Source: Stratiolaelaps scimitus
Taxonomy: Eukaryota; Arthropoda; Arachnida; Mesostigmata; Laelapidae
Length of the DNA: 64,000 nucleotides
NCBI GenBank assembly: GCA_019614645.1
Contig: JABWDB010000006.1
Coordinates: forward strand, 1-64,000
Direction of reading: 5' to 3'
The translations under genes were made by a program, and so were the position numbers. This document shows, in pieces, positions 42,600 through 64,000 of this stretch. Numbering within the stretch: position 1 is the stretch's first letter; every line of letters begins with the position of its first letter. The notes below the pieces were generated by a model. The model did not search any database and was not told the origin of the DNA. It worked only from the letters and a program-made list of their open reading frames with translations.

Positions 42600-45313
42600 T
42601 CTCAAAAATCTATTCAGGCGAATAGGCGCGGCTGACGCTCTAGGTGCCACTCATCGTACACAGCGATTATTGCTTGTTGTATCTGCCAGCATATTAGTTT
42701 AAGTGGATGTCAAATTGCTGTCAAAAACGGACTCCCTTCCGAGGGCTAAACAGAGCCGGCTTCTCCCATCGTTGGTCTTGCTGCTGGTTGCCCCCCGTCG
42801 CTGATACCTCGTCGTCGTCGCCGTCATTCGTCAGCTGTGCAAGTACTGACTTTCCACGTAAGTGCCGAAAGCCGAAGAGGAAGAAGAAGCAAAAGTGTGC
42901 ATTTATTATATAAGGAAGCATTGAAAGAGGCATATTTATTAAATTTTATGATCAGGATCGATCGTGGATTCATGGCGTACCCCTTAACAGAGCCGTGTGA
43001 TTGTATAGAGTACCTTTGATGAGAAAAACTATTGTCTCTGATGGATTCTGCTTCTCGGAACATCGCCGATCATAATAACGCTATTGTAATACAATGAACG
43101 AGAAGGAATTGAACAAAGGCAGGCATTCGCGTGACATCTGCCATATTTCATCTTTTTCGTTTTCAAAACATGGAAAAACTCTGTCCAAAGTTCGAGTCCA
43201 GCCATTATTTTTGCACTGAAACAAGAAAACTATTAAGATACATGCCCGTCCTTAAACTTTGACAGCAAAACGGTTTTGTCATACCCTCACCACCCTATCC
43301 ACTGCGTTTGTTCAGCATCTGCTTCAAAACTTAAGAAAAAAAACCTACGCCGCGCCGACGGGCATCGGCGGCAAGCCTCATTCGGTAGCCATGTCCACTC
43401 CCGTCTGCGTGGCGACGCTATTTTGCACATTATTGCAACAGGTCCGCTATGGCAGAACTGCAATAACTAATCGCTGATGCGGTGATGATTGCTTCTTATT
43501 CCAGTCAATCGACTGTGTCTTTCGCTCTAGCTCTCTCTCTCTCCCCCTCTGTTTGACGAACTGACTGAGCACTGTATACAGCTGTACACGCGGTGCATAT
43601 GCGATAAACGGCATTCTTCCGATGTCAATTAGCCGGGATTGCGTTGGCTGGGCATTGTTTACGGCTGTAATTGCTTGTTTGTGCACCTGTGTCCTTCTGT
43701 GTACATTAGTGTGCCTTCGTCGGAAGGCGCCAGGGGGCGTTTTCTGCCCATGTTTTTTATCTAGGATAATCAATTTCGGCCGTCCCGTCAGCGTACACAA
43801 CCTAACTACCACGTCACATCGGTGTAGGCCGCAGAACTTCTTCGGCACGTCACGGGTATTATAACGCCCGCATTGTTGTTTATCATCAACACGTAGTAGT
43901 GGTGATGGTGGTGGTTACGTTGCTTGGTTCGCTGGCTAGTTGATAGCCTCGAGTTCTGCGAGGGTGAGTGAGTAAGTGCGTCCGTACGCTATGTGTGTTT
44001 ATGTGACATGGAGTAGCCAAAGTAACTGAAGACCGGTTCGGCGAAACCATCCGTAGTTCTCTGCATTCTCCTTAGCAGCCGGCCGGAGTAGAACAACTGC
44101 GATGACCGGTTGAGCTGACGGGCCCACTGAGCAGCCCGGCCACCGAGCACAAACCTGAGCGTGTACGCATTATGCATTACGGCATATAGACGCCTGTCGC
44201 TGATTCGGAGATTAGCTGCTCGAGCAGATCAGCCGTCCAGTTCGTTGATAGCGAGGTAGCCAAGCAGAGAGAGGCCGACGGTCCATTGTATTCAATCGAC
44301 AGGCCGCCACAGACGACTATACCGCCATCGACGTTAATGACTATGCGCTATTCCATGGCTCGCGCTAAGTGATCCTGATTCACGATCGCTTCATCATTGT
44401 CCACAGAGACTGTGAACATTGTTCGATCGCAAGGCGGCAGCAAATCTCATCGGCTATTGTCATCGGCGTATGCCAATTCACAATCCAGCGTCAACTATTT
44501 GTTGACCACGCGAACCTGGCCTTTGGCCGTCGGCCTCTGCGCGATACACACGATCAAGCAATGTTTACGGCGGACGCACCTTATGGTAGTTCGAGCTAGG
44601 TCGGTGACCACCACACCAATATGCTCTTGCTCTGCTTACAAGCAACGCAAACACCTGTGGCACCGAATTCATTTGTAGCATCCACCATAGCGAGGCAGTA
44701 ATCAGTAAGAGCAGTGGCCAGGTAACTGAACACACTCCGAACACGGACACAGAAAATACTTAAGATGGTGTCTGCGACAAACAGCAACATCGTCGTTCGT
44801 CGAGTCTTTTGTCTGGCCGGAGTCACTTAGACAAAACTCAAACAAGTGGCCTTGGCAGGAAGATCTCTGTATCTCTCTATCTTCCATTCTCCGCCGGTTC
44901 GAAGAAAGAACAAAGGCTACCGGGCCACGCCGCTCAATACTTCAATAGTTCGTCAATGGGAGCGCTTCAAGGCGGCGCCCGCAATCAACCCATGCTTAGC
45001 TCTTTCTCTCTTGTTTTCATTTGGTGCTGCTGTTGTTATTGCATTTATTGATTGGACGATGTCGCTGTTATTCTTATCGCCGCTGGTGCTGCCGCCGCCG
45101 CCGCCTCTGTCGTTGATGCCAACATTACATTTTCAAACGAAACGCCTTCTGCCGAATACAAGCGGCCGGCCTTCGAAGATCTGCTGGGTATATTGATGTG
45201 GGTTCCGTCGGCTGCTCCGGCGAACGAACGGGGCAGTTTAACGAACGGCCGCTCTCGGACATGACGTTCCCTTTCAACGCAGGTAAACGAGAAGGTCCAT
45301 CCGTGTCGCGACG
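42600..45313. other. Upstream region of the second Spaetzle-like gene
   Basis: Holds CT-rich (43530-43555) and GTGATGGTG-like (43897-43916) simple sequence and a CCG run at 45085-45106. No exon could be proved; a non-coding first exon is possible. Confidence 0.4.
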
Positions 45314-54046
<8,733 letters not shown>

Positions 54047-57000
54047 AACGGTCGACAATCGAAAAAAGCCGATGGATGGATGCGTAGAGAAATATCCCCC
54101 CACCTCTGTCTCTCTCTCTCTCGTCTTCTTTATCTCTGATACTGGAGGTCTGTTTGAGCGAGTCGAGTTTGTCTCGGACAGAACCCCTTGATATTAACAC
54201 GGCTTGCACGTGTTTGTGTTTACTGGGAGCGCGTGTGTGTGTGTGTGCGTGTGTGTGTACATGGATGTGTACGTTGATATGAGACGAGTTCCATGAAGAC
54301 GCTTTTGCTGAAAACTAATAAACATAACGATGAAGTTTGATCCGCACATGGTTTTTGTAAATCATTGTTCTTACACGCTGATGCTGACCATTGAATTTGT
54401 CTGCACAAATCCGTTGTATAAATAACTATAATAGTTTCGGCTCACCTTGACCCTTGAAGGAGATGCTTCTACCGCTCAGGGTATGCGAGCCGTATATATA
54501 ATACCTCCATATGAACGCGTATACAATATATTCGAGAATACACCAGTAGTGCCCTTGCTCGTTCGGACGCGAACGACCTTGAAACTTTTCCCGATCCATC
54601 CAGTGCACCTGAAAGCCAGCTGCCACGGCAGGCGCTTGGGGCCGGTTCGAGGGCTTCGGTTGATGACATCGAGGCGGCATCCTGTGCGCGCTGCCCGGGG
54701 TCGATGTCAATGACTCGGAACCTCATTGCGCCATTGGCGGTGCCCGTCATCTCGTTTCTCGTCAAAGGTCATCTGTATGTACTCATGTATCTGTGCGTTG
54801 AGCAACGGAAATTGGAGAAAATGGCCGAGAAGTATGGACAATTCTGCCACGTGTAGATGCAGCGAGTAGCGCCACATCAAATACTGATCACATTGCTCCG
54901 AATAATAAATATCGGGTTGTTATACACGCTGTACAGCATACGTGATGATGTTTATATCTTGTAATATCTACGTACACACATATGACGAGCGCCAGCGGAC
55001 TGGTTCAGACATATGGGCTAGGTGACCTTGAATCGTAGGTCGTCGGGTGGAAATGCGCAAGAACGCATAGGAGAGTGCCATCGTTGCGCCTACAAGGTTA
55101 TAGATAAGGTTGACTTTTGTTTCAACAAGTGCATAATCAATGAATGATGAGTGATAATAACCACTGAACGATTTCAGTGCCACAAACTCACCACATTGAC
55201 TATGTACAACAAGTGATAACACTTACGATTGTCGCTAAGCTCTCACAAACAGTGTAAAGATTCTCACTTTAATGACTTTCTTTAGGTAGACATTTATGAT
55301 ACGCAGAATATGAGTGCGAGTTTGTTGACACTGGTCCACTTACTGCAGACAGCATCTGGAGCATAGTTTAGCGTAACGGCCCACGTCCGCAATTACGATA
55401 ATGAGAGTGTTCTATGCACTACTTGGAGTCATCGTATAGATGTTGGAAACAACGTTTATGGATTTTGTCCGTTACTTCATGGTTGTGGTGAGCAAATATA
55501 GTGTAGGTAAAGTGCGAATTTACAGATCTACGCCTGCAGATCTACAGACATTTAACCGTGATTTTTGCGTTGGAAGTGTTAGCGGATATCACCTGCGCAC
55601 GTAGTATTGAGTCTTTAGATGCCTTAGTCAACCGTCGTAATTGCAAAGCTTTCGGGCCACACGAGTCACTTGTGCCGTATCAATTTGGTTCAAACCATAT
55701 CAGTGGCTGTTTTTTTATTGGACCATCGTAGTGTGCGTGCGTGTCCCTTATTGGCTGCCAACTATTTATGGCGCTGGGGATGAAAGCTTTTCGTGTGCGA
55801 GCAGTGTTCTCGCCCCCACCAGAATCGCTATTTAGCACAAAGCTAGTGTACACTCATCATATTTGTGGATGTCTCTTGACCCTTCCCACTATATCGTTAC
55901 CTTGGTGAAGAAGCCTCACTGTTTCTATTTTTTGCTATGAATCAATCGACTCAAAGGCCTCGGCGAGGCAATTCTCGACGGGCTAAACAGCGTTATCTCA
56001 TAAGTCTATAGAGTGATCACAGTAAGATTGTGCGACACTGTAAGACTTAACTGGTGTAGACGTGTTTAGATCGTTGTTTTTGTTGCCGGACCTGAACTCG
56101 TTCGCACGAGTGCACTATTCGAAGGAGTCAGCCCCCGTTCAAATTTTTGAGAATTAGTCAGATTCCCCTTTGCCTCCACCGCTCCCGCAAACTCTGCGGT
56201 CTTGGGCGAGAGGATCTCAGTCCGTTGACGCGTTCATTCATCCCAAATGTATCGTCGGAGACAAGTAATCAGTATAATAATGAAAATACAATAATAATGA
56301 CAGCAATTACTTTTGCTTGTCTCGTGATGTACAGAAGTCGGTCAAGGACTCTATTGAGCCACGGTGAATTGCATTGTAAGATTGTGATCTCGCTGTAACT
56401 AAGACAGGAACACTAACGAATGTTTAAAAATAGATTGAGCAGGCTACGTTCCTGCCCATCTGAAACCGAAGCGGACACGGCTATCATATATCCTCACTGG
56501 GTCCCTGTGGGGCCTCAGTCCACTTAAGACACTCCCGGATAAGTCAAACCTGGAGATTAATTCCCAAGAAACATACTAAGCCCTTGTCTAGCCAATCGTC
56601 TCAGCAAGCTCAGTCCAAGGAATTGAGAAAAATCACTCCTTTCACTGTATCCCATGTTTTTTTCTAATGTGCTAATATTTAATAACTACTACTATCAGTT
56701 CCTGAATGACATCCATACATGAGGTGGTATCAGTGCGAGTCATCCCGTGAATGCCTTCACTTGAAATGATTTGTTCGACGCTGAAATTGCATTGCGTTCT
56801 TGAAAGACACAATGTCCAATTTGTAGCATATTCTTTGTAATTCTATAGATTTCAGTCAGTTCTCGAGACAACTAAGCAGCACCATCCACAGCAGCAGGGG
56901 ATATGATTTCTGCGCCTTTTGTATTGTCGCCATCTAGACGGGTAGCAAGCTGGTGTCGACCCTGATCGCTGCAATCGCCGACGGGGAGTTCCGGAAACAG

Positions 57001-57060
57001 CGGAGGGCGACGAGCTCGTTGTGCGGTCTACGTCGTCCCTATTCAAAGCGAGTCGAAGAC
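54047..57060. other. Downstream of Spaetzle-like 2; no gene recognised
   Basis: A (GT)n run at 54234-54258. A GC-richer patch at 54550-54765 has overlapping open frames on both strands (minus frame MTGTANGAMRFRVIDIDPG), with no recognisable domain. The rest is AT-rich. Confidence 0.45.
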
Positions 57061-58031
57061 CCTGGGAGTTCCTAGGGCTACCCCGGATGATGCGGGCTGA
57101 AGGAGAACGAGGAGCGGCCTGAACGGGTGACTCGGTAGGTTAGGTTCTGGGTCGCTGGCGCTGAAGAGACGCTGCCGGTGGAAGAACAACTCCGCGACGC
57201 GAAAGTCAAGGCTGCCAAGGTCCTCCCCTCACTCCCAAGGTCGCCCTCTCCACACGTGTTCCCATGAGCGAAACACACATACACCCGCGTATATATATAT
57301 ATACGGAGACACACGCCTCTTGCCCATTCCCATTCGGCAGCCCTCTCCCAACGAGTTGAGGAACAGAGCTTAAATAAGCCCACCACGCTGGGACAGCTGG
57401 CACATAACAAACATAGTTTCGGTCAGTCAGTCAGTCAGCCGGCCTGAGCCGAACAGAACAGACGGGAGGCTGTCGGGAGAACAGTGTTAGACGTTCGGGG
57501 GCCACGCAGAAAACAGCGCCAGACGGTTGGTCCTTCAATATAAAGGGCGCCACCTTGCTCCCTATGCCTGCCGCCTACTGAACAGCTGACAACGCTTGAG
57601 CACGCCCGCGAGGGGTTGCCGGCCAACGACGGAAAATGTCTCAACGTAGGTTAAGGCTATCGAAAGTTGCAAGCTGCTGACCAGAAACATCCCAGGACGG
57701 ACAATACTGTGCAAAACGGACAGTGAGAAAGTATCGAGAACTCGGGGAAAACTTTTGTCGCACTTGTTATTGCTGCTGTTGTTGTTGTTGTTCGGCTGTT
57801 CGCAAGCGGGTGTCGTTGTTGTTGTGGTGAATCGCTCTCCTTGTGGGCGGACTCGACTCGAGCTCGATTGCTCGAGGCGAGCCCCAGCCATCAGGCAAAG
57901 TGCATCGGCTCGGGGTGTTAGAACGGCGGCGCACCGCCGCCGAACTTGACGTTTCCCCGCGAACTGGATCGCTTACGGCGGACGCACACAGCGCTGCTCC
58001 AAGGAAAGCGAGTTTACCAGCGATATTTCGG
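57060..58031 (+). other. GC-rich block ending in a strong splice donor: candidate first exon
   Basis: GC-rich, unlike its surroundings, with repeated TCAGT (arthropod initiator-like) at 57423-57439. A plus-strand frame at 57843-58034 (SSIARGEPQPSGKVHRLGV) runs into TTTCG|GTGAGT at 58031. It may be the promoter and first, perhaps non-coding, exon of a gene extending right. No downstream exon was identified within the window. Confidence 0.3.
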
Positions 58032-58034
58032 TGA

Positions 58035-61000
58035 GTGCCGTTGGCTGGGCCAGCCGAGAGTGATCATTTCTGAATGATTTAGAGTACACTGGAGACAGTG
58101 TCGAGCGCCGAGACTGGTTTGTCCTGTTGTCACTCGGATGAACATGATTGTGGAACGTTCATCAGATAATGGAAGGAAACGAAATCGCCTAGCTCTAGCG
58201 AACACTCAGATGACAGTAGGAGATCACATGTATACCGATGGACAAACACAAATGAAGCCGCACTCTATATAAGAACCTGTGCACTCGTTGCAATTCGTTC
58301 CTTTATAGAGACAATACGATAATGAATCTATTATAGATGCTCAGCAGGTAGATCAAGCAGGTTCCCAAGTGCAGCGCACTAGACCGATATAAGCATGTTT
58401 GCTATTGTGATTCCGATGTTTATAAAATGATGTCCATCTATCTGTGCAATTCGCTTAGCTCATTGGCTAGTCGAGCTATTCTCGTTTGATATAAACGCTT
58501 CCTCTCTAAGATGTGTAGGCACGCAGCGATTGATTGGAGCGACGCATGCCCCTGCTGATAATGTCGGCTGCGTCCAGTGAATTTCTTCGTTGGAACAGCT
58601 TCATGTCAATGTGTCCCTGTCCATACGAGTGTACCCTGCCCGTTTTCCTGTATACTGCTTTTTTTTCACTGCCGTTTATCGCACCACTGTTTAACTTGAT
58701 ACCTAAGTATATAAGAACACAACGCCGTGTGAAGAAATGATAAATTTCGAATATTTACCACGGAACAGCTTCGATAACGCAATTATGATTTTTTGCTGAG
58801 GTGTAACTGATCCTGCTGATTGGCCACTGATTTCACCCATTACAGCTTAACAGAGGTTGATACCTTATTATTATTGTTATTATTATTATCATTTTTCTAG
58901 GGGCATCATGGACAATTGGTTTTCCGAAGCCAGGGAACCTCATCTCATTTCGGACAACAGTGATTGGTTTATCCGATGTCTCTACTTCTACCACTAGTAC
59001 ACTGTGTGGTATCTCGTTATTTTTTCCGTATGTATAAATTTCTGTTACTTGAGTGGATTTATTATTTTGCTCGTTCGATGTATACCGCCACGTTGTGTAG
59101 AGTTTAGGTGCTTCTGTCGTTGCTATTCGTACCCGACGTAAATAGCGATGGACTTGAGTGACTTAGCCGTTTAGTGATAGAAGTTAGGAGGCTGCCTCAT
59201 AACAATGAGGCGATCAGGTCATTTCGCGCTCTGTGTCGAACATAATAGTAATAACAATGACAACTGCATTACTGAACAATATGCAAATACAAGATCGCAT
59301 TGAATCGAAACTACCCCATGGGATGCGAATTACAGTCCATATGGGCCTACGACCTCGGTGTTACTTGCACAGCTTCCCGGTGGAGATATATATGTATATG
59401 ACTGAATTTGTACCGGTTGCATTTTCTTTTTTTTTTTTGCTTCTGTACAGGCTTGCATTGAAAGCCACTTCTTGTATTGTCGTCATAATATCGCCTCACA
59501 TCGCTTGTATTCCTAACGATCTTTCATTACGTACGAGGTGCGCATCAAAATCGACGTACAATTTCTCTAACACTATCCACATATAGAGCAAAAATGACGG
59601 CGAATTAAGGGGAAAATGTTGCGAAACAATATAATATATATATGTATAATATATATCATAGGTCAGCATCGCAGGTTCGGTTTAGGCTCGATGTTAACTC
59701 TGACAGAACGAATAAGCAACGAGACTGTAACCCGTTATGTATATTATACACATTTGCATCTTGAAATTTAATCAGATCGTCAGGTTTGCGCCTGTTGTTG
59801 CACGAAATAGTTCACAATCCCGCACGGGAGCGTTCTGGGGTAGTGGGGGCTGGTACCTAATCCATAACAGCTCGCCAAAAAAGTAGCCCACCGAGGTAAA
59901 GCTAAGGTAAACGTTTATTGGTTTATTAAAAGAACTCGCAATTTGTACAATGTTGATGCTCTATTATAGGTTGTCTTCTAGCGCTGGCTGTTTGCGTCTC
60001 ATAGAGCAGTTTGCGTGCACAAATGCCCATAATATAATGCCAAATGGCTAATTACACCGGATGAGAACAGATAAATCTGGTTGACATATTGTCTCCTTGA
60101 TTTCCGAATTTCGGGACCGTGCCCTGCAAATGGTGTAGCGTGTTTGTCGATTTTTCGTTTTTTATTGCTCTGCCTAAATATAGCCGCTAACGAGATGCCA
60201 ATTCGCATTAACGGCAGAGGAGCGCCAATGCAGAGGCGTATATATGGTCTAACTCAACGCCAGCCAACCATGAAATGTGAAGTTCGCTAGGTAAAGCACA
60301 TAGGCAAAACTCTAAGAGCTGGGGCAGCAGACCACGTTAGGGATACGTGGTCGTTGCATGAAATACGTACATACGTACGAGGTCGTTATTTTCATCCGTT
60401 AGCTGCTCCGATTTCGGTACCTCATTCAGCAGGATTCAATTGCTCTAGTTTTCGCGTTGCGGGATGCGCTGTGGCAGAGTTTGCGTGTAAACCTGCAACG
60501 GTTATGTAGACGAGAGTAAGGCAGAGGACCTAAAGATAAACTTGTCATATTGTCATGTGTTTATAATAATAACGAATGCTACTATTTAATGTCCTCAGTG
60601 GCTTATGCACAACCACCTCCTCGTTGATGATCGCTGTCGCAGCGTATTGAAAAAACATATGCGGGTTAGCAATGATGGGGACAATTTACTCAAAAAATTA
60701 CACACTATATATATATATATTATAATTATAAATATACATATATATATATATATAATATAGGTATGTGGTTATGCGTTCTATATTGACTCTTTTTGATTCT
60801 ATACAAGAGGAGCCGGTATCAAATTTACACTGGCACCTAGGCATATGCAGCCAGTGGCCCAGCCCAGGTGCGACCTAATTTCGCCATTGTCAAAGTTTAA
60901 CGCCGCGCGGTCCCCACGCGTTCGTTCAGCTTGCGAGCTGTGTGTACTGACGAGCCCGAAGTGCTTACATGTTCAATATCTGTTGCAGCATGGGAGAATA

Positions 61001-63640
61001 TAAGCCGGAAGCCTTTGAATGACGCTTATTCGGTCGCGGTAACTTGTGGTCCATTGCTTGTAGTTGGTAAATTCATATTTTATATGCCAGGTGAATCTAG
61101 GTGAAATGTAACTTAACATGTAATTGTCATATTTGCTAAGTGTACATTATATACATATATATATAATGTTACGTAATATTTCTCAAAAATAGCCATTTGC
61201 TCCGTCGCTCCTATAGGCTACATGAATATTGAAATTCCCACAGAGATTTTTGTAAAGTCATCAAAGGAGTGGTCATCATTTGTTTGATCCAGTCAGCGTG
61301 TAGTACAAATTAGATTAGAAACAAATATGCCACAGTTTCACCCGATACGAAGAGACACGAAACTTTTATATTCAAACAGTTATAATTGCGCTTGATGTGG
61401 AAGGCTACATTTAGGGCAACCCGATAACTCTTGCCGGCAGCCCTTCGTTGCATTAGGAATACACTATCATGCAAGAAAAAAAAACTAATATATATTGAAT
61501 TTCAACACAAATGACGATATTGACCCTGGACAACACATGCCGAATAGAATAAACGCCTTGCTAGAAACTCGAATGTCGGCCAACGTCGACGCATATAAAA
61601 TGCGCCTTCCTGCCTAGACGGCCTTTTGCGCCTTAATAGGCAATAAACTCAATACGGCATCACAGCGTCACTAGGGTTGCTATTTATAATTGTGTCACCA
61701 CCTGCTGTCCAGGATAGTTGATTGTTGAACCCTTTGAACACTACAGATTGTTTCTATTGGCCTATGACGACACAGTGCCGCGTTTTACCAGGTGCTGTTT
61801 ATGTTGAGGTGTATTTGTATTGTGGAGTCGAAAAGAATTAGCTAGCGGTAGCTAACACGGAAATGAGCCTATCTCCAGTACTATACTAACGTCACTCAAC
61901 GGACCTGATAATTGTATTTGATTAGCGTACAACTTGGCCAATGCTCAGTGGACATTTTCATGTTTGATTCCATGATGCCACCGATATAATATTCATTGTC
62001 AACTTGTACGAAGCGTTGTGTTCCCGTTCAGAGAAACAGAGTTTACATGAGTTGATTATATGGGCAAGCGACATACGATTATATAGTAGCTGGTGCTGAG
62101 CGCCATCGCTAGGCTATTAAAGAAAAACTAGAATTTCGATTTTGGTCTACGTTCGCTAGACCGGAAAAGACCTAACGGAAGATTGCTAGCGAGAGGGTTC
62201 CGTGAGATAATCTTAGGTCTTACCTTGAGGCCGTCAGCACATCTTATGCATTCCACGTGTCCTACTGCGATTGCTTAACCTGGTAAAAGCCTTCCGAGGC
62301 TCGGCTGCCTAAGCTGTTTTCACCTAGTCAACGACGTCCTGTGTCTCCGTGGTGAAAGTCGCTGTAATGAGCGGTTCGAAGAGGCCGCGGCTACAGAAAC
62401 GCAGAACTCATTTTTTGCTCGCACTTTGCGTCGCCTTCAAGTGTTGCTCCTGCCGCCGCCGCCGCCGCCGCCGTTAGTGCACTCTCGAAAGGGCCCAGCT
62501 GTGGGGACCCCACTTGTAACCGGCGAATATATTCTAACGGGACAGCGCATTCGTGACTATTTCAATTCTGCGGATTGTGGGTAACTCACGCATACTCGCA
62601 GTCGAATTCGTAAGCAGACTAAATCGGCGGGCCATGCAGATGTGGAGACTTCTTTAGCATGCACTTGCCAGCGAGATCGCCAGTACTCTCGGAGCTGCGT
62701 AACCGTAGCGTGTTATTGGGCAGAACGATTGCTAACGAAGCGGCTTTGCAATGTTTTTTTCTAAATTGGAACAACCCTCTTAATGCTCATCCCATGGTGG
62801 ATTACGTATTTTTATTGCAGACACGTGTAACGAATTGTTACTTGATTTTGGATCACTTGTGGATAAAATAACGGTACTTGTAAGTTGATATATATATATA
62901 TATATATTTTGCACTCTCCGAAGAGGCGAGTTCAATAAGAAAACTTATCACCCTCAAGTAATTCATGCGGCGACGAATGACAAGCATATCACAAACGGCC
63001 GTCATTCACAGGTCATTTGGAGAGGCAGTTTTGATAGGCAGCATTGAAAGGCCTTTGCCAAGTTCATTTTTTTATAACCGAACATTAACGAGACAAAGCT
63101 CGATGACCTCGGACGTGGTTGAAGGACGCAATATTCTCAACTCTCAACGCAGGCCGACACGAAATGCGAATCGAAGGACTGGGCTTTCTCAAATGCAGCG
63201 TGTGTGCGTGTATATGTGAATGTGAGCGTGAAGCGTAATCACAGCGTAATCACGTTACTCAAAAATTCTAGTAGTTTCGAAAGTTTCCTTCTGCTAGGCT
63301 CCACCTAGTGCCCATGTCCCCATATAGGGCACAGAGCTCACGCAGCTGCGTGCGCCTGACTCCACGCACCAGAGCAAAAGCTATTTCGAAATCTCTCATA
63401 AACAAAAATTTAAATTTAACCAACACATAAATCTAACCGTATAGGTTTTCCCACCCGTGCAGAAAGCAATTTGATCATGGATCAGAGATAAACATTCGCT
63501 GAGCTGACTCTCAGATCTGCTCCCGTTATCTGTCAGGCCTCGGATTTGAGCCTTTGGATATTATTACGAGCACATGTCAAGGGCACCCTTACTATATGTT
63601 CAACCGTGCCGCCTGCAGTTCCGCTAGTAAACCTTCATCT
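58035..63640. other. Unassigned AT-rich DNA
   Basis: Contains ATT-type triplets at 58867-58895, TA runs near 60705-60755 and 62890-62908, and a CCG run at 62452-62473. Open frames are short and without motifs. It would be compatible with a long intron. Confidence 0.45.
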
Positions 63641-63785
63641 TTACCTGGCAAGAATCCACAGATAATTAGGGATAATAAGAAAAACCCGAAGATTCGCCGC
63701 GTCTGATGGGATTTGAACCCAATCCATATGTCCCCCCTGTCTGTGAGCAATCCGAGACGTTCACCATTATATCATCTACGAGACA
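63641..63785 (-). mobile_element. tRNA-derived SINE, copy 2
   Basis: Minus strand: A-box-like TGATATAATGG near 63775, B box GGGTTCAAATCCC (63708-63720), then a tail ending at about 63641 with AATCCACAGA. It matches copy 1 (28415-28560) over its whole length, including GACATATGG and the non-tRNA part. Confidence 0.55.
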
Positions 63786-64000
63786 GATAGCACAACAACA
63801 GCAGCAACAATCATTCGGCCAAATTCCCGCGGCGCCATTAGCAGATTAGTCAGTGATCAACATCTATTCGGGTCTTTTGATGGATGCGCCCTCGTAAGCA
63901 GACTCATGTGATACAAATTATTTTTGACTAATTACGAACAATTAAAGCAACAGTGTGCCACATCTGCTACAAATGTACAACGAGATTTCATCAGCGCCTT

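Noticed and set aside
43190..43215. Lone B-box-like GTTCGAGTCCA
   Set aside because: No A box at the right distance and no stems, so no tRNA is called.

Overview
This is eukaryotic, intron-bearing DNA, most likely from an arthropod and probably a chelicerate or mite. The window has divergent ionotropic receptors, a gustatory-receptor-type seven-pass protein, Spaetzle-type cytokines, mariner elements and many (AT)n microsatellites. The mite placement is an inference from gene content; no species can be read from the sequence. Many short open frames here are chance or antisense. The gene models below come from splice sites, reading phase and comparison of copies inside the window.

Layout. (1) 1-1930: part of a non-LTR retrotransposon ORF1 on the minus strand (open to the window edge), cut by a decayed mariner. 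(2) 1930-26630: a tandem array of ionotropic-receptor (IR/iGluR-like) genes. IR-A is a pseudogene (2080-5283). IR-B (8505-14905) has a readable exon chain whose 3' end is fused to the last exons of an A-type gene (14915-15824). IR-C (19518-26536, with a homologous but stop-bearing N-terminal exon near 18651-19005) is the third copy. The repeat units (about 8.9 and 11.8 kb) differ by retrotransposon insertions, a SINE, deletions and small fold-back insertions. Conserved flanks, 3' regions and RT relics are shared between units.

(3) 26640-32600: unassigned DNA with a LINE 3' fragment, a tRNA-derived SINE, a nearly complete mariner (28581-29865) and a GC-rich region upstream of the next gene. 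(4) 32607-35206: a four-exon Spaetzle-like gene with a mariner deletion derivative in intron 1. (5) 36648-37706, minus: a single-exon gustatory-receptor-like gene, convergent with the Spaetzle-like gene. (6) 38941-40462: a 5'-truncated retroelement coding for the C-terminal part of a reverse transcriptase plus a restriction-like endonuclease, the best-preserved member of a family with several relics in the IR array. (7) 45314-54046: a second four-exon Spaetzle-like gene with the same intron positions and phases but much longer introns. (8) 54050-64000: no gene recognised; a GC-rich block with a strong splice donor (57060-58031) and a second copy of the SINE stand out.

How the genes may work together: the IR array and the gustatory-type receptor are candidate chemosensory receptors; the Spaetzle-like pair are candidate secreted, protease-activated ligands of Toll-type receptors. 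Nothing seen links the two groups functionally beyond position. Mobile elements and unequal exchange appear to have shaped the left half.
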